From the NCBI RefSeq assembly GCF_003545815.1, contig NZ_PDUW01000003.1, positions 1 to 64,000 of the forward strand: 64,000 nucleotides of DNA, read 5' to 3'. Origin of the DNA: Pusillimonas caeni. Its GTDB lineage: Bacteria; Pseudomonadota; Gammaproteobacteria; Burkholderiales; Burkholderiaceae_B. The notes beneath the pieces were generated by a model, which was not told the DNA's origin, did no database searches, and worked only from the letters and a program-made list of their open reading frames with translations. Shown one piece after another: positions 1 to 8,022 of the stretch. A program made the position numbers and the translations under genes. Position 1 is the first letter of the stretch, and the number at the start of each line of letters is the position of its first letter.

Positions 1-484
1 GCGAGATACGTGAAGACATAAACGGCTCAACGGCCGGGCAGGAAACCTGAGCTTAAGAAAAGCGCATCGACGCTGATTGAGTTCTTAGGCTTGCCCGGCG
101 CGGCTCTCATCATGGAGCGGGGATGGAACCCCAACTGACTCCGGATAGATTCAAGCAAGCCTAATTTACGTCAACACCGTCACGCTTGCAAAATGCGGGC
201 TGACCATAGATTCTTAAGCGGCGCGGGGCGGGGCCGTATTTTGGGCGCCGCTCGCTGCGGCCGGCTTCGCCGGCTGCCCTCGCACCCTATCATTTTTGGG
301 GCGCCCGCAAAACTCGCGCGGCGGACAGTCCCCCGGACTGTCCGCAACCGTCGCGCTCAAACAGTTGCGGGCTTGCCTCCCCAAAAATAACAGGGTACTC
401 GGCTTGCTCGGACGTCGCCCAAAATACGGCCCCGCCCCGCGCCTCACTGTGTCGATGTTTCGAACGATGCAGACATGGCCGCCA
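1..484. other. Non-coding left edge with structured DNA
   Basis: No credible gene lies here. The first 21 bases could be the last codons of a rightward gene cut by the window edge (one frame reads ARYVKT then TAA), but nothing identifies it. Bases 85-164 can fold: a 10-bp arm (TTAGGCTTGC, 85-94) pairs with 155-164, enclosing GCTC/GAGC (103-106/115-118) and GGGG/CCCC (119-122/129-132) hairpins. Bases 220-443 form a larger nested inverted repeat, listed separately. The short open frames here are accidental high-GC frames. Confidence 0.5.
220..443. repeat. Large nested inverted repeat (ERIC-like size)
   Basis: Bases 220-247 and 416-443 are perfect 28-bp reverse complements (outer ends GGCGCGGGGC / GCCCCGCGCC). 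Nested within are 292-301 with 379-388 (ATTTTTGGGG / CCCCAAAAAT), 303-310 with 365-372 (GCCCGCAA / TTGCGGGC) and a central perfect 10-bp hairpin 321-330 / 336-345 around the loop CCCCG; 260-274 is a side hairpin. The whole 224 bp can therefore snap back almost along its length. It lies just downstream of the mgtE stop. Such structures are typical of interspersed palindromic repeats or MITE remnants; no target-site duplication is visible. Confidence 0.8.
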
Positions 485-1969
485 TCACAGCAAGAACACC
501 GTCGCCAATCCCAGGAAGATGAAGAAGCCCAGCGAATCGGTGAAGAAGGTGAGCAGCACCGATGAGCCCATGGCGGGGTCTTTGCCGACGCGGTCGCGGA
601 TGAGGGGGATGAGTACGCCCACCGCGGCGCCGATGAGCATGTTGCCGACCATGGCGGCCATCATCACCATGGCGATGGACCAGGAGCCGGAGATGTACCA
701 GGCGAACACGGCCGCCACGATGCTGCCGCAGACGCCCACCAGCAGGGTGATCATGAGTTCGCGCTTGACGAGCTGCCAGATGTTAGCGCTGTTGACGCGG
801 CCCACGGCCAATGCCCGGATGACGAGGGTCATGGTCTGGTTGCCCGAGTTGCCGCCTATGCCGGCGACGATGGACATCAGGAAGGCCAGGACGACGATGT
901 GGCTGACCGTGCCTTCGAAGCGCGAGGCGACGAAGGCGGCGGTGGAGGCGGTGAACAGGTTGACGAGCAGCCAGGGCGCGCGGTTGCGGAGTGCGTTGAG
1001 GGTGGGTGCGAAGATGTCCTCTTCCTGCAGGCCGGCGCGCGACAGGGCCTGTTCTTGCGAGTCTTCCTGGATGACGTCGACGACCTCGGCGATGGTGACC
1101 CGGCCGATGAGGCGTCCCTGGTCGTCGGTGACGGGCGCCGAGACGAGGTCGTAGCGCTCGAAGGCGCCGGCGGCGTCGGCGTCGGAGTCCAGGGGGTTGA
1201 GGGTGAGGTAGTCGGTGTCCATGACCTGCGAGACTTCCATCTCGGGTTCACTGACCAGCAGCTTGGACAGCGCCAGGGTGCCGCGCAGCCGGTCCTGGCG
1301 GTCGACGACGAAGATCTGGTCGGTGTGGTCAGGCAGCTCGTGCAGGCGGCGCAGGTAGCGCAGCACCACCTCGAGCGAGACGTCCTCGCGCACGCGCACC
1401 ATCTCGAAATCCATGATGGCGCCCACGGTGTCTTCGGGGTAGCCCATGGCTTCGATGAGCTGGGCGCGCTCTTCGTCGGTCAGGCCTTTTTGCACTTCGG
1501 CCACGACGTCGGGCGGCAGGTCGGGCACCAGGTCGGCCAGTTCGTCGGTGTCCATGGTGCCGGTGGCGGCGACCAGGTCCTGCAGGTCCATGGACTTGAT
1601 GAGCGATTCGCGCGCCCAGTCGTCGACTTCGAGCAGGACGTCGGCGTCGTGTTCGGCGTCGACCAGCTGCCAGACCGCCTGGCGCTCATGCTCGGGCAGG
1701 GATTCGAGGATGAAGGCGATGTCCGAGGGGTGCAGGTCGTTGACGATGCTGCGGATCTCGCCTTCGTGCTGGCGGTGCAGCATGCCCTCGAGCAGGTTGG
1801 ATCGTTCGTCGGCTTCGTATTGGCGGCGCGCCAGCGCCTCGACGACCTCTTGCCGCTTCAGAATCGCCTGCAGGCGTTGCAGGGCGAGCTGGGCGTCCTC
1901 GGGGTCGAGCCGGCGCGGGATGGTGATGGGACCGTCTTGAGGCCTGACTTGCGGATCCGACATAGGCAA
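485..1969 (-). CDS. mgtE: Magnesium transporter MgtE
   Basis: Inner-membrane Mg2+ channel/transporter of 494 residues, the usual length for MgtE. The N-terminal half is the soluble MgtE_N superhelical domain (about residues 40-150, rich in acidic residues), followed by a pair of CBS domains (about 150-280, e.g. VGAIMDFEMVRV) that sense Mg2+. The C-terminal third (about 320-494) holds five hydrophobic helices, including the conserved pore segment GIGGNSGNQTMTLVIRALA. The start ATG at 1969 follows a possible -10 (TACAAT on the minus strand, about 2061-2066). It stands alone, with the inverted repeat at 220-443 beyond its stop. Confidence 0.95.
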   Translation of the reverse strand: MPMSDPQVRPQDGPITIPRRLDPEDAQLALQRLQAILKRQEVVEALARRQYEADERSNLLEGMLHRQHEGEIRSIVNDLHPSDIAFILESLPEHERQAVWQLVDAEHDADVLLEVDDWARESLIKSMDLQDLVAATGTMDTDELADLVPDLPPDVVAEVQKGLTDEERAQLIEAMGYPEDTVGAIMDFEMVRVREDVSLEVVLRYLRRLHELPDHTDQIFVVDRQDRLRGTLALSKLLVSEPEMEVSQVMDTDYLTLNPLDSDADAAGAFERYDLVSAPVTDDQGRLIGRVTIAEVVDVIQEDSQEQALSRAGLQEEDIFAPTLNALRNRAPWLLVNLFTASTAAFVASRFEGTVSHIVVLAFLMSIVAGIGGNSGNQTMTLVIRALAVGRVNSANIWQLVKRELMITLLVGVCGSIVAAVFAWYISGSWSIAMVMMAAMVGNMLIGAAVGVLIPLIRDRVGKDPAMGSSVLLTFFTDSLGFFIFLGLATVFLL

Positions 1970-2111
1970 CCTTGTTGATGAATCTGGGTCGGGATGGCAT
2001 CGCTCGCCGGGGGCGGACCCCGGGTGGGGCGATGAGCCTTCGGCGCCGAGGTGGCCCGCTATTGTAACGGAAGCGGGCCGGCCGGCGAGGGGAAGTGAAG
2101 GGGAAGAAAGG

Positions 2112-3320
2112 TCAGTCGACCCCGGGAGGCCGGGCCAGGCGGCGGCGGGCCAGCTCGACCCAGTAGCTGGCCCCGAGGGGGAGGACTTCGTCGTTGAAAT
2201 CGTAGCTGCTGTTGTGCAGCATGCAGGGACCCAGCCCGTGGCCGCTGCCGCGATGATCGCCGTGTCCGTTGCCTATCCAGACATAGCAGCCGGGTTTCTC
2301 CTTGAGCATGAAGGCGAAGTCTTCGGCGCCCATGGACGGCGGCCGCGCGCGCTCGACCTTGTCGGCGCCGACGATGTCCTGCAGCACCTGGGCGCAAAAG
2401 GCCGCTTCATCGGCATGGTTGATGGTGGGCGGATAGCGGCGGTGGAAGGCGAAATCGACCGAGCAGTTCATGGCCTGGCAATTGAGCGCGGCGATTTCGC
2501 GCATGCGTCTTTCGATGAGGTCGACGGCCCCATCGCTGAAGGTGCGCACCGTGCCGCGCATGACGGCGTCGTCGGGAATGACGTTGTCGGCCGAGCCGCT
2601 GTGGATCTGAGTGATGCTGAGCACCGCCGGGTCGAGGGGGTCGACTTCGCGGGTGATGATGGTCTGGAAGGCCTGGGCGAGCTGGACGGCCGCCATGACG
2701 GGATCGTGGCCCAGATTGGGCATGGCGGCGTGCGCGCCCTTGCCCCGGATGGTGATTTCGAATGTGTTGCTGGATGCCATGACCGGGCCGTCATGCACGG
2801 CGAAGGCGCCGGCGTCGATGCCCGGCCAGTTGTGCATGCCGAATACGGCCTCCATGGGGAACTGCCGGAAGAGGCCGTCATCGATCATTTTTTTTGCGCC
2901 GCTGAAGCCTTCTTCGGCAGGCTGGAAAATGACGTAGACCGTGCCGTCGAAGTCGCGGTGCTGCGCCAGATAGCGCGCGGCGGCCAGCAGCATGGCCGTG
3001 TGGCCGTCGTGGCCGCAGGCATGCATGACGCCGGCGTGCTTGCTGGCATGGGCGAAGGTGTTGGCCTCTTGCATGGGCAGGGCGTCCATGTCGGCGCGCA
3101 GGCCGATGGCGCGCCCGGTTTGCGTCGCCCCATGGATCGCGCCCACGACACCCGTGATGCCCAGGCCTCTGTGCGTGGGTATGCCCCACGACTCGAGAAG
3201 GCGGGCGACCAGGTCGGCCGTACGCACCTCTTCGTAGGCGAGCTCGGGGTGGGCGTGGATGTCGCGACGGATGTCGGCCATTTCGGCTTGCCAACCGACG
3301 ATGGGTTCGACTAATTTCAT
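2112..3320 (-). CDS. M20 family amidohydrolase (hippurate hydrolase-like)
   Basis: 402-residue cytosolic metal-dependent amidohydrolase of the M20D peptidase family (HipO / IAA-amino acid hydrolase / N-acyl amino acid amidohydrolase group). Visible metal-site motifs are HACGHDGHTAMLL near residue 105 and the PAEEGFSGA motif with the catalytic glutamate pair near residue 140; MGAEDFAFML near residue 350 carries a further ligand-region motif. The dimerisation (lid) domain lies between about 185 and 300. The start MKLVEPIVGWQ matches the family N-terminus. It is divergent from the acyl-CoA ligase at 3431. The exact acyl or amino acid substrate cannot be told from sequence. Confidence 0.9.
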   Translation of the reverse strand: MKLVEPIVGWQAEMADIRRDIHAHPELAYEEVRTADLVARLLESWGIPTHRGLGITGVVGAIHGATQTGRAIGLRADMDALPMQEANTFAHASKHAGVMHACGHDGHTAMLLAAARYLAQHRDFDGTVYVIFQPAEEGFSGAKKMIDDGLFRQFPMEAVFGMHNWPGIDAGAFAVHDGPVMASSNTFEITIRGKGAHAAMPNLGHDPVMAAVQLAQAFQTIITREVDPLDPAVLSITQIHSGSADNVIPDDAVMRGTVRTFSDGAVDLIERRMREIAALNCQAMNCSVDFAFHRRYPPTINHADEAAFCAQVLQDIVGADKVERARPPSMGAEDFAFMLKEKPGCYVWIGNGHGDHRGSGHGLGPCMLHNSSYDFNDEVLPLGASYWVELARRRLARPPGVD

Positions 3321-3430
3321 GAAACCGGATCCTGAAATGCTTGACGATAAACTGTACCTTGATCACAGCGTATCATCAACGTCGGTTCAATAAGACTATC
3401 GCCCCGCCGCAAGGGCGAAAGCGAGGAGCA

Positions 3431-5125
3431 ATGCAGAAACCCTGGATCGCGCTTTATCCCGAGGGCGTACCGGCCCAGATCAGCACCGAAGGCTATCGGT
3501 CCTTGCCGGACCTGCTCGGGCAGGCCTGCAAGAAGCATGGGCGGCGCCGCGCGGCGGTGTTCATGGGCAGCGACCTGAGCTATGCCGAGCTCGACCGCCA
3601 TGCCGACGCGGTGGCGGCGTGGGTGCAGGCCCAGGGCCTGCCGGTGGGCAGCCACGTCGCGCTGATGATGCCCAACGTCATGGCCTATCTGCCAATACTG
3701 GTGGGGGTATTGCGCGCCGGCATGGTGCTGGTCAACGTCAATCCCATGTACACGGCGCCCGAATTGCGCCATCAGCTCGAAGACGCCGAAGTCGACATGA
3801 TCTTCATCTTCGAGAGCTTCGCCGCGACGCTGGCCAAGGTCGATCGGCCGGCCCGGCCCGGCAAGGTGGTGCTGGTGTCGGTCGGAGACCTGCTCGGCGT
3901 GAAGGGCATGGTATTGAATTTCGCCGCGCGGCATATCAAGCACATGGTTCCCCGGCACGGCCTGGAGGACGCGATTCCGCTTAGGCAGGTGCTCAGGAAG
4001 GGAGCGGGGGGCACGTTCCGTGCCCCGGAATTGAGCCTGGACGACGTTGCGCTGCTGCAATATACGGGCGGCACCACGGGCAGGCCCAAGGGAGCCATGC
4101 TGACCCACGGCAACCTGGTGGCGAATGTGCTCCAGATGCAGGCGGTGGCGCGTCCGGTGCTGGGCGAGGAGTGCGGAGCCGGCATGGTGATGCTCACCGC
4201 CTTGCCGCTGTACCACATCTTTGCCTTTACGGTCTGCGGCCTGTTCGCCATGCATGCCGGCATGTGCAGCGTGCTCATCGCCGATCCGCGCAAGCTCGAC
4301 ACCATACTGGAGGCTTGGCGGCGCGATCCGGTATCGATTTTCCCCGCCGTGAACACGCTGTTCAACGGCCTGCTGAACCGTCCCGAGTTCGAGCAGCTCG
4401 ATTTCTCGGCGCTGCGCCTGTGCTTCGGCGGCGGGGCGGCGGTGCAGAAGGCCGTGGCCGAAAGATGGCACAGCGTGACCGGCCTGCCGCTGATCGAGGG
4501 TTATGGCCTGTCGGAAACTTCGCCGGTGGCCATCGTCAATCCCACCAATGCCACCGAGTATTCGGGCGACATCGGCCTGCCGCTGCCTTCCACCGACGTC
4601 GTCATGCTGGACAGCGAGGAGCGCGAAATGCCGTTCGGCGAGGCCGGCGAAGTGTCGATCCGGGGGCCTCAGGTCATGAAAGGCTATTGGAAGATGCCCG
4701 ACGAAACGCGGGCGTCGTTTTCAGCCCAGGGCTATTTCAAGACCGGCGATATCGGCATCATGAGCCCCGAAGGCCGGGTGCGCATCGTAGACCGCAAGAA
4801 AGACATGATTCTGGTGTCCGGCTTCAACGTCTATCCCAACGAGATTGAGCAGGTGGTCATGCAGCACCCCGGGGTGCTGGAGTGCGTGGTGGTCGGCCTG
4901 CCCAGCGCCGACAGCGGCGAGATGGTCAAGCTCTTCGTGGTCAAGAAGGATCCGGCCCTGACCGAATCCGAATTGCGCGAATGGTGCGCGCGCCATCTGA
5001 CCGGCTACAAGCGGCCGCGCGAGATAGAGTTTCGCAGCGAACTGCCCAAGAGCAATACCGGAAAGCTGTTGCGGCGGGTGCTGCGCGACGAAGCCGGTTC
5101 TAGCGGGGCTTCAGATGCGGGCTGA
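3431..5125 (+). CDS. Long-chain fatty acid--CoA ligase (FadD-like)
   Basis: AMP-forming acyl-CoA synthetase of 564 residues that would activate fatty acids for beta-oxidation. The P-loop LQYTGGTTGRPKGAMLTHGN (about residues 213-232), the EGYGLSETSP motif (about 355) and the C-terminal hinge/catalytic motif KKDMILVSGFNVYPNEIE (about 457) with the late lysine region SNTGKLLRR are all intact. The ATG at 3431 is preferred over an upstream in-frame ATG at 3341 because it has GAGGAG five bases upstream and gives the usual FadD N-terminus (MQKPWIALYPEGVPA). Its 3' end overlaps the convergent suhB by 26 bp. Confidence 0.92.
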   Translation: MQKPWIALYPEGVPAQISTEGYRSLPDLLGQACKKHGRRRAAVFMGSDLSYAELDRHADAVAAWVQAQGLPVGSHVALMMPNVMAYLPILVGVLRAGMVLVNVNPMYTAPELRHQLEDAEVDMIFIFESFAATLAKVDRPARPGKVVLVSVGDLLGVKGMVLNFAARHIKHMVPRHGLEDAIPLRQVLRKGAGGTFRAPELSLDDVALLQYTGGTTGRPKGAMLTHGNLVANVLQMQAVARPVLGEECGAGMVMLTALPLYHIFAFTVCGLFAMHAGMCSVLIADPRKLDTILEAWRRDPVSIFPAVNTLFNGLLNRPEFEQLDFSALRLCFGGGAAVQKAVAERWHSVTGLPLIEGYGLSETSPVAIVNPTNATEYSGDIGLPLPSTDVVMLDSEEREMPFGEAGEVSIRGPQVMKGYWKMPDETRASFSAQGYFKTGDIGIMSPEGRVRIVDRKKDMILVSGFNVYPNEIEQVVMQHPGVLECVVVGLPSADSGEMVKLFVVKKDPALTESELREWCARHLTGYKRPREIEFRSELPKSNTGKLLRRVLRDEAGSSGASDAG

Positions 5126-5948
5126 TCATGGCGTCCAGGGCAGAGGCGATATGCGTATTGCCCGCATACACATAGCCGCCGCGGGGCCAGGGCTCGGCGT
5201 GGCGCATGTCGTGGGCGATGCCGCCGGCTTCGCGCACGATCAGGGTGCCGGCCGCCACGTCCCAGGGCGCCAGCCCCATCTCCCAATAGCCGTCGTAGCG
5301 TCCGCAGGCGACCCAGGCCAGATCCAGCGCCGCCGAGCCCATGCGGCGCACGCCGCGCGACACCGGCAGGGCCGCATGCAGCATGGGCATGTATTCTTCG
5401 GCGAAGGAAAAATCCCTGAAGGGGAAGCCCGTCGCCAGAACCGCTTCGGAAAGGGCCTCGGTCTGGGAGCATGAAAGGCGGTGCTCGTTGAGCCAGGCGC
5501 CCACGCCGTGCATGGCGGTGAAGAGTTCTTCGCGATTGGGGTCGTAGACCACGCCGATCACCGGGGTATCGGCCTCGAGCGGCCGGTCGCCGTCGACGTT
5601 GGAGCCCGCATGGGCGATGAGTCCGATCGACACCGCATAATGCGGAATGCCGTGCAGGAAGTTGGTGGTGCCGTCCAGAGGGTCGATATACCAGGTGGCG
5701 CCGCTGCCGGGCTGGCCGCCGGTTTCTTCGGCTACGATGCCGAATTCGGGTGTGCTTTCGCGCAGTTGCTCGATAATGGCCGCTTCGGCGTCGCGGTCGG
5801 CTTGCGAGACCAGGTCGTTGCGGGCCTTTTTGTCGATGACGAGGTCCGAGCGGCGCAGAGAGTGCGCCTGAAGTATGGCGGCTCCGGTACGAGCGGCCGA
5901 GATGGCGGCATTGAGATACTCGCTAAGATGAAACTGAGACGAAGGCAT
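5100..5948 (-). CDS. suhB: Inositol-1-monophosphatase family protein SuhB
   Basis: 282-residue member of the Li+-sensitive Mg2+-dependent phosphatase family. Motif A, the metal-binding WYIDPLDGTTNFLHG, is at about residue 86, the E-E metal site (VAEETGG) at about 73, and motif B (WDVAAGTLIVREAGG) at about 228. In Enterobacteria SuhB hydrolyses inositol-1-phosphate and also joins rRNA antitermination complexes; that second role is only inferred by homology. The N-terminus is about 15 residues longer than E. coli SuhB and no good ribosome binding site precedes the ATG, so an internal start is possible. Convergent with the acyl-CoA ligase, overlapping by 26 bp. Confidence 0.92.
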   Translation of the reverse strand: MPSSQFHLSEYLNAAISAARTGAAILQAHSLRRSDLVIDKKARNDLVSQADRDAEAAIIEQLRESTPEFGIVAEETGGQPGSGATWYIDPLDGTTNFLHGIPHYAVSIGLIAHAGSNVDGDRPLEADTPVIGVVYDPNREELFTAMHGVGAWLNEHRLSCSQTEALSEAVLATGFPFRDFSFAEEYMPMLHAALPVSRGVRRMGSAALDLAWVACGRYDGYWEMGLAPWDVAAGTLIVREAGGIAHDMRHAEPWPRGGYVYAGNTHIASALDAMISPHLKPR

Positions 5949-6082
5949 ACGCAGGCAGGCAAGCAGTCAGTGAAAGACATTAGTGTACGCAACATTGCCG
6001 GCAACGTCGCGCGGCGGGCCGCATGCCGCTTCCCGGCGCTTCGCCTCGGTCCGTCCGCAGCGGCCCGCTGCCCGGAGGCCGC

Positions 6083-7942
6083 ATGAGCGGCCGCTACGCT
6101 CCCCTTGTGCCGGCGAGCCTAAGCTTCGACGCAACGGGCACGCCTTTCAGCGAACGCCACCAGGACGTCTACCATGCAAGGCAGGGGGCGATGGACCAGG
6201 CGCGCCATGTTTTTTTGCGGGGCAATGGCCTGCCGGAACGGTGGCGCGGCAAGGCGTCGTTCACCGTCTGCGAAACAGGCTTCGGGCTGGGCCGCAATTT
6301 CCTGGCGCTGTGGCAGGCCTGGCGGGACGATCCGCAGCGTTGCGGCCGCTTGCACATGCTGTCGTTCGAAGCGCATCCGTTTTCGGCGGCCGACCTGGCC
6401 ATCGCTTCGCGCGGCCTGCCCGCGGGCTTGCACGAGGCGGCCGGCCAGCTCGTCCAGGCCTGGCCGGTCCTGCTGCCCGGCGTGCATCGCCTGGAATTCG
6501 AGGGCGGACGCCTTACGCTGACGCTGGTATTCGGACGCATAGAGCACACCGCGCGCGAAGCCCAGGCGGGGGTCGACGCGTTCTTTCTGGACGGCTTTGC
6601 CCCGGCCGGGAATCCGGAAATGTGGTCGCCGGCGCTGTTCGGCCAGTTGGTGAGGCTGGCAAGGCCCGGCGCGACCGCGGCCACCTGGTGCGCCAGCGGC
6701 GAAGTGCGCCGCGCCTTGCGGGACGCCGGTTTCCTGGTCGGCAAGGCGCCGGGGTTCGGCGGCAAGTGGAATATGATCCGGGCCGTGCTGCGGCCCGGGC
6801 TCGGCCGGGGCCTGCTCGCGGCCGGGCCCGGGCCCGTGCTGGTCGTGGGGGCCGGCCCGGCGGGCGCCGGCATGGCCCACGCCCTGGCCGCCAGGGGACG
6901 CAAGGTGCTGGTGGCCGATCCGGTGCTGGCCCAGGGCAGGGGAGCCAGCCATCGCGGGCATCTGGCCGCCGCCTTGACGCCGCTGGTGTCGCGCGACGAC
7001 GACCTGCGCGCGCGCCTGAGCCGTGCCGGGGTATTGCGGGCGCTGCACCGCTGGCAGTCCTTGCCGGAAGCGGCGCGTCCGCGGCGCCTGGGCACCGTCG
7101 AGTTGTTGCGGGACGCCGCCCAGGAGGAACAGCGCCGGTTCACGCTCGAAACACTGAGTTTTCCCGAAGAATGGGTCAGGTGGATGGACGCCGGCGAGGT
7201 GTCCCGCCGAGCGGGCCTGAGGCTCGAGCGCCCGGGCATATTCTTCGCCGATGGACAGCTCGTGCGTCCCGAGCCGCTGCTCGAGGCCCTGCTCGAACAT
7301 GCTTGCATCGATTGCCGGGCGACACGCATTCAGCGCTTGCAGCGCGATGGAAGCGGCTGGCTGGCCCGGGGCGAAGACGGCGAAGTATTTTCGGCGGCGA
7401 CGGTCGTCCTGGCCAACGCCTCCGATGCGGGCGCCTTGCTGTCGACCTGCATGGACCTGAGCCGGCTACCCAAGCTGGAATCCGGCTGGCGCCTGGCCGG
7501 CCAGGTCAGCTATTTTCGTTCGGCGGCCGCCGGGCACGATCCGGCGACGGTGCTCAGCGCCGATGGCTATTGGCTGCCGGAAGTGGAAGGGGTGAACGTC
7601 GGGGGCAGCACCTACCTGGCCAATGCGCCCGCCAGCGAAGTGACGGATGACGGCCATCATGCCATTGCGGAACAGGTGGCAGGCATGCTGGGTGTCGGCG
7701 CCGGCCGGGTAGAGGGATGGCTGGACGAGCGGGCCGGATGGGCCGGCTGGCGGGCTGTGGTGGCCGGCCGTCTGCCAGTGTTCGGGCCGGTTTCCAACAT
7801 GCCGGGCCTGTGGCTTGCTTGCGCGTATGGCTCGCGAGGCCTGACATGGGCGGCGCTGGCCGGCGACCTGCTGGCCGCCACGCTGGAAGGCGAGCCTTTG
7901 CCCCTGGAGCGGTCTTTACAGGCTGCGGTGGCGCCGCGCTGA
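6083..7942 (+). CDS. mnmC: Bifunctional tRNA 5-methylaminomethyl-2-thiouridine synthase MnmC
   Basis: Two-domain tRNA wobble-uridine modification enzyme, 619 residues. The N-terminal SAM methyltransferase domain (about 1-235) carries FTVCETGFGLGRNFLALW and the catalytic-region DAFFLDGFAPAGNPEMW; the C-terminal FAD-dependent oxidoreductase domain begins with the dinucleotide fold VLVVGAGPAGAGMAHALA near residue 253 and ends with the usual GSRGLTWAAL motif. It finishes mnm5s2U34 in tRNAs for Lys, Glu and Gln. The ATG at 6083 is preferred over an in-frame ATG at 6023: GGAGG lies five bases upstream and the product then begins like the family (MSGRYAPLVPASLSFDATG). A terminator follows at once. 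Confidence 0.94.
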   Translation: MSGRYAPLVPASLSFDATGTPFSERHQDVYHARQGAMDQARHVFLRGNGLPERWRGKASFTVCETGFGLGRNFLALWQAWRDDPQRCGRLHMLSFEAHPFSAADLAIASRGLPAGLHEAAGQLVQAWPVLLPGVHRLEFEGGRLTLTLVFGRIEHTAREAQAGVDAFFLDGFAPAGNPEMWSPALFGQLVRLARPGATAATWCASGEVRRALRDAGFLVGKAPGFGGKWNMIRAVLRPGLGRGLLAAGPGPVLVVGAGPAGAGMAHALAARGRKVLVADPVLAQGRGASHRGHLAAALTPLVSRDDDLRARLSRAGVLRALHRWQSLPEAARPRRLGTVELLRDAAQEEQRRFTLETLSFPEEWVRWMDAGEVSRRAGLRLERPGIFFADGQLVRPEPLLEALLEHACIDCRATRIQRLQRDGSGWLARGEDGEVFSAATVVLANASDAGALLSTCMDLSRLPKLESGWRLAGQVSYFRSAAAGHDPATVLSADGYWLPEVEGVNVGGSTYLANAPASEVTDDGHHAIAEQVAGMLGVGAGRVEGWLDERAGWAGWRAVVAGRLPVFGPVSNMPGLWLACAYGSRGLTWAALAGDLLAATLEGEPLPLERSLQAAVAPR

Positions 7943-7946
7943 ACGG

Positions 7947-7994
7947 GCTTGGCGGGGCCTGCGCAGGCCCGCCAAGCAAAGTCATTTTATTTTA
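7947..7994 (+). terminator. Intrinsic terminator after mnmC
   Basis: A ten-base-pair arm GCTTGGCGGG (7947-7956) pairs with CCCGCCAAGC (7968-7977) around a GC-rich inner loop that itself pairs GCCT with AGGC. It is followed by a T-rich run (ATTTTATTTTAT, about 7983-7994). It starts five bases after the mnmC stop, the expected position for a Rho-independent terminator. Confidence 0.85.
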
Positions 7995-8022
7995 TAGCGT
8001 AAATCCGTCAAAATAATGTCTT

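Noticed and set aside
1970-2111. Mg2+ riboswitch (M-box) upstream of mgtE
   Set aside because: The short GC-rich leader lacks the conserved M-box core; only simple hairpins and a possible -10 are seen.
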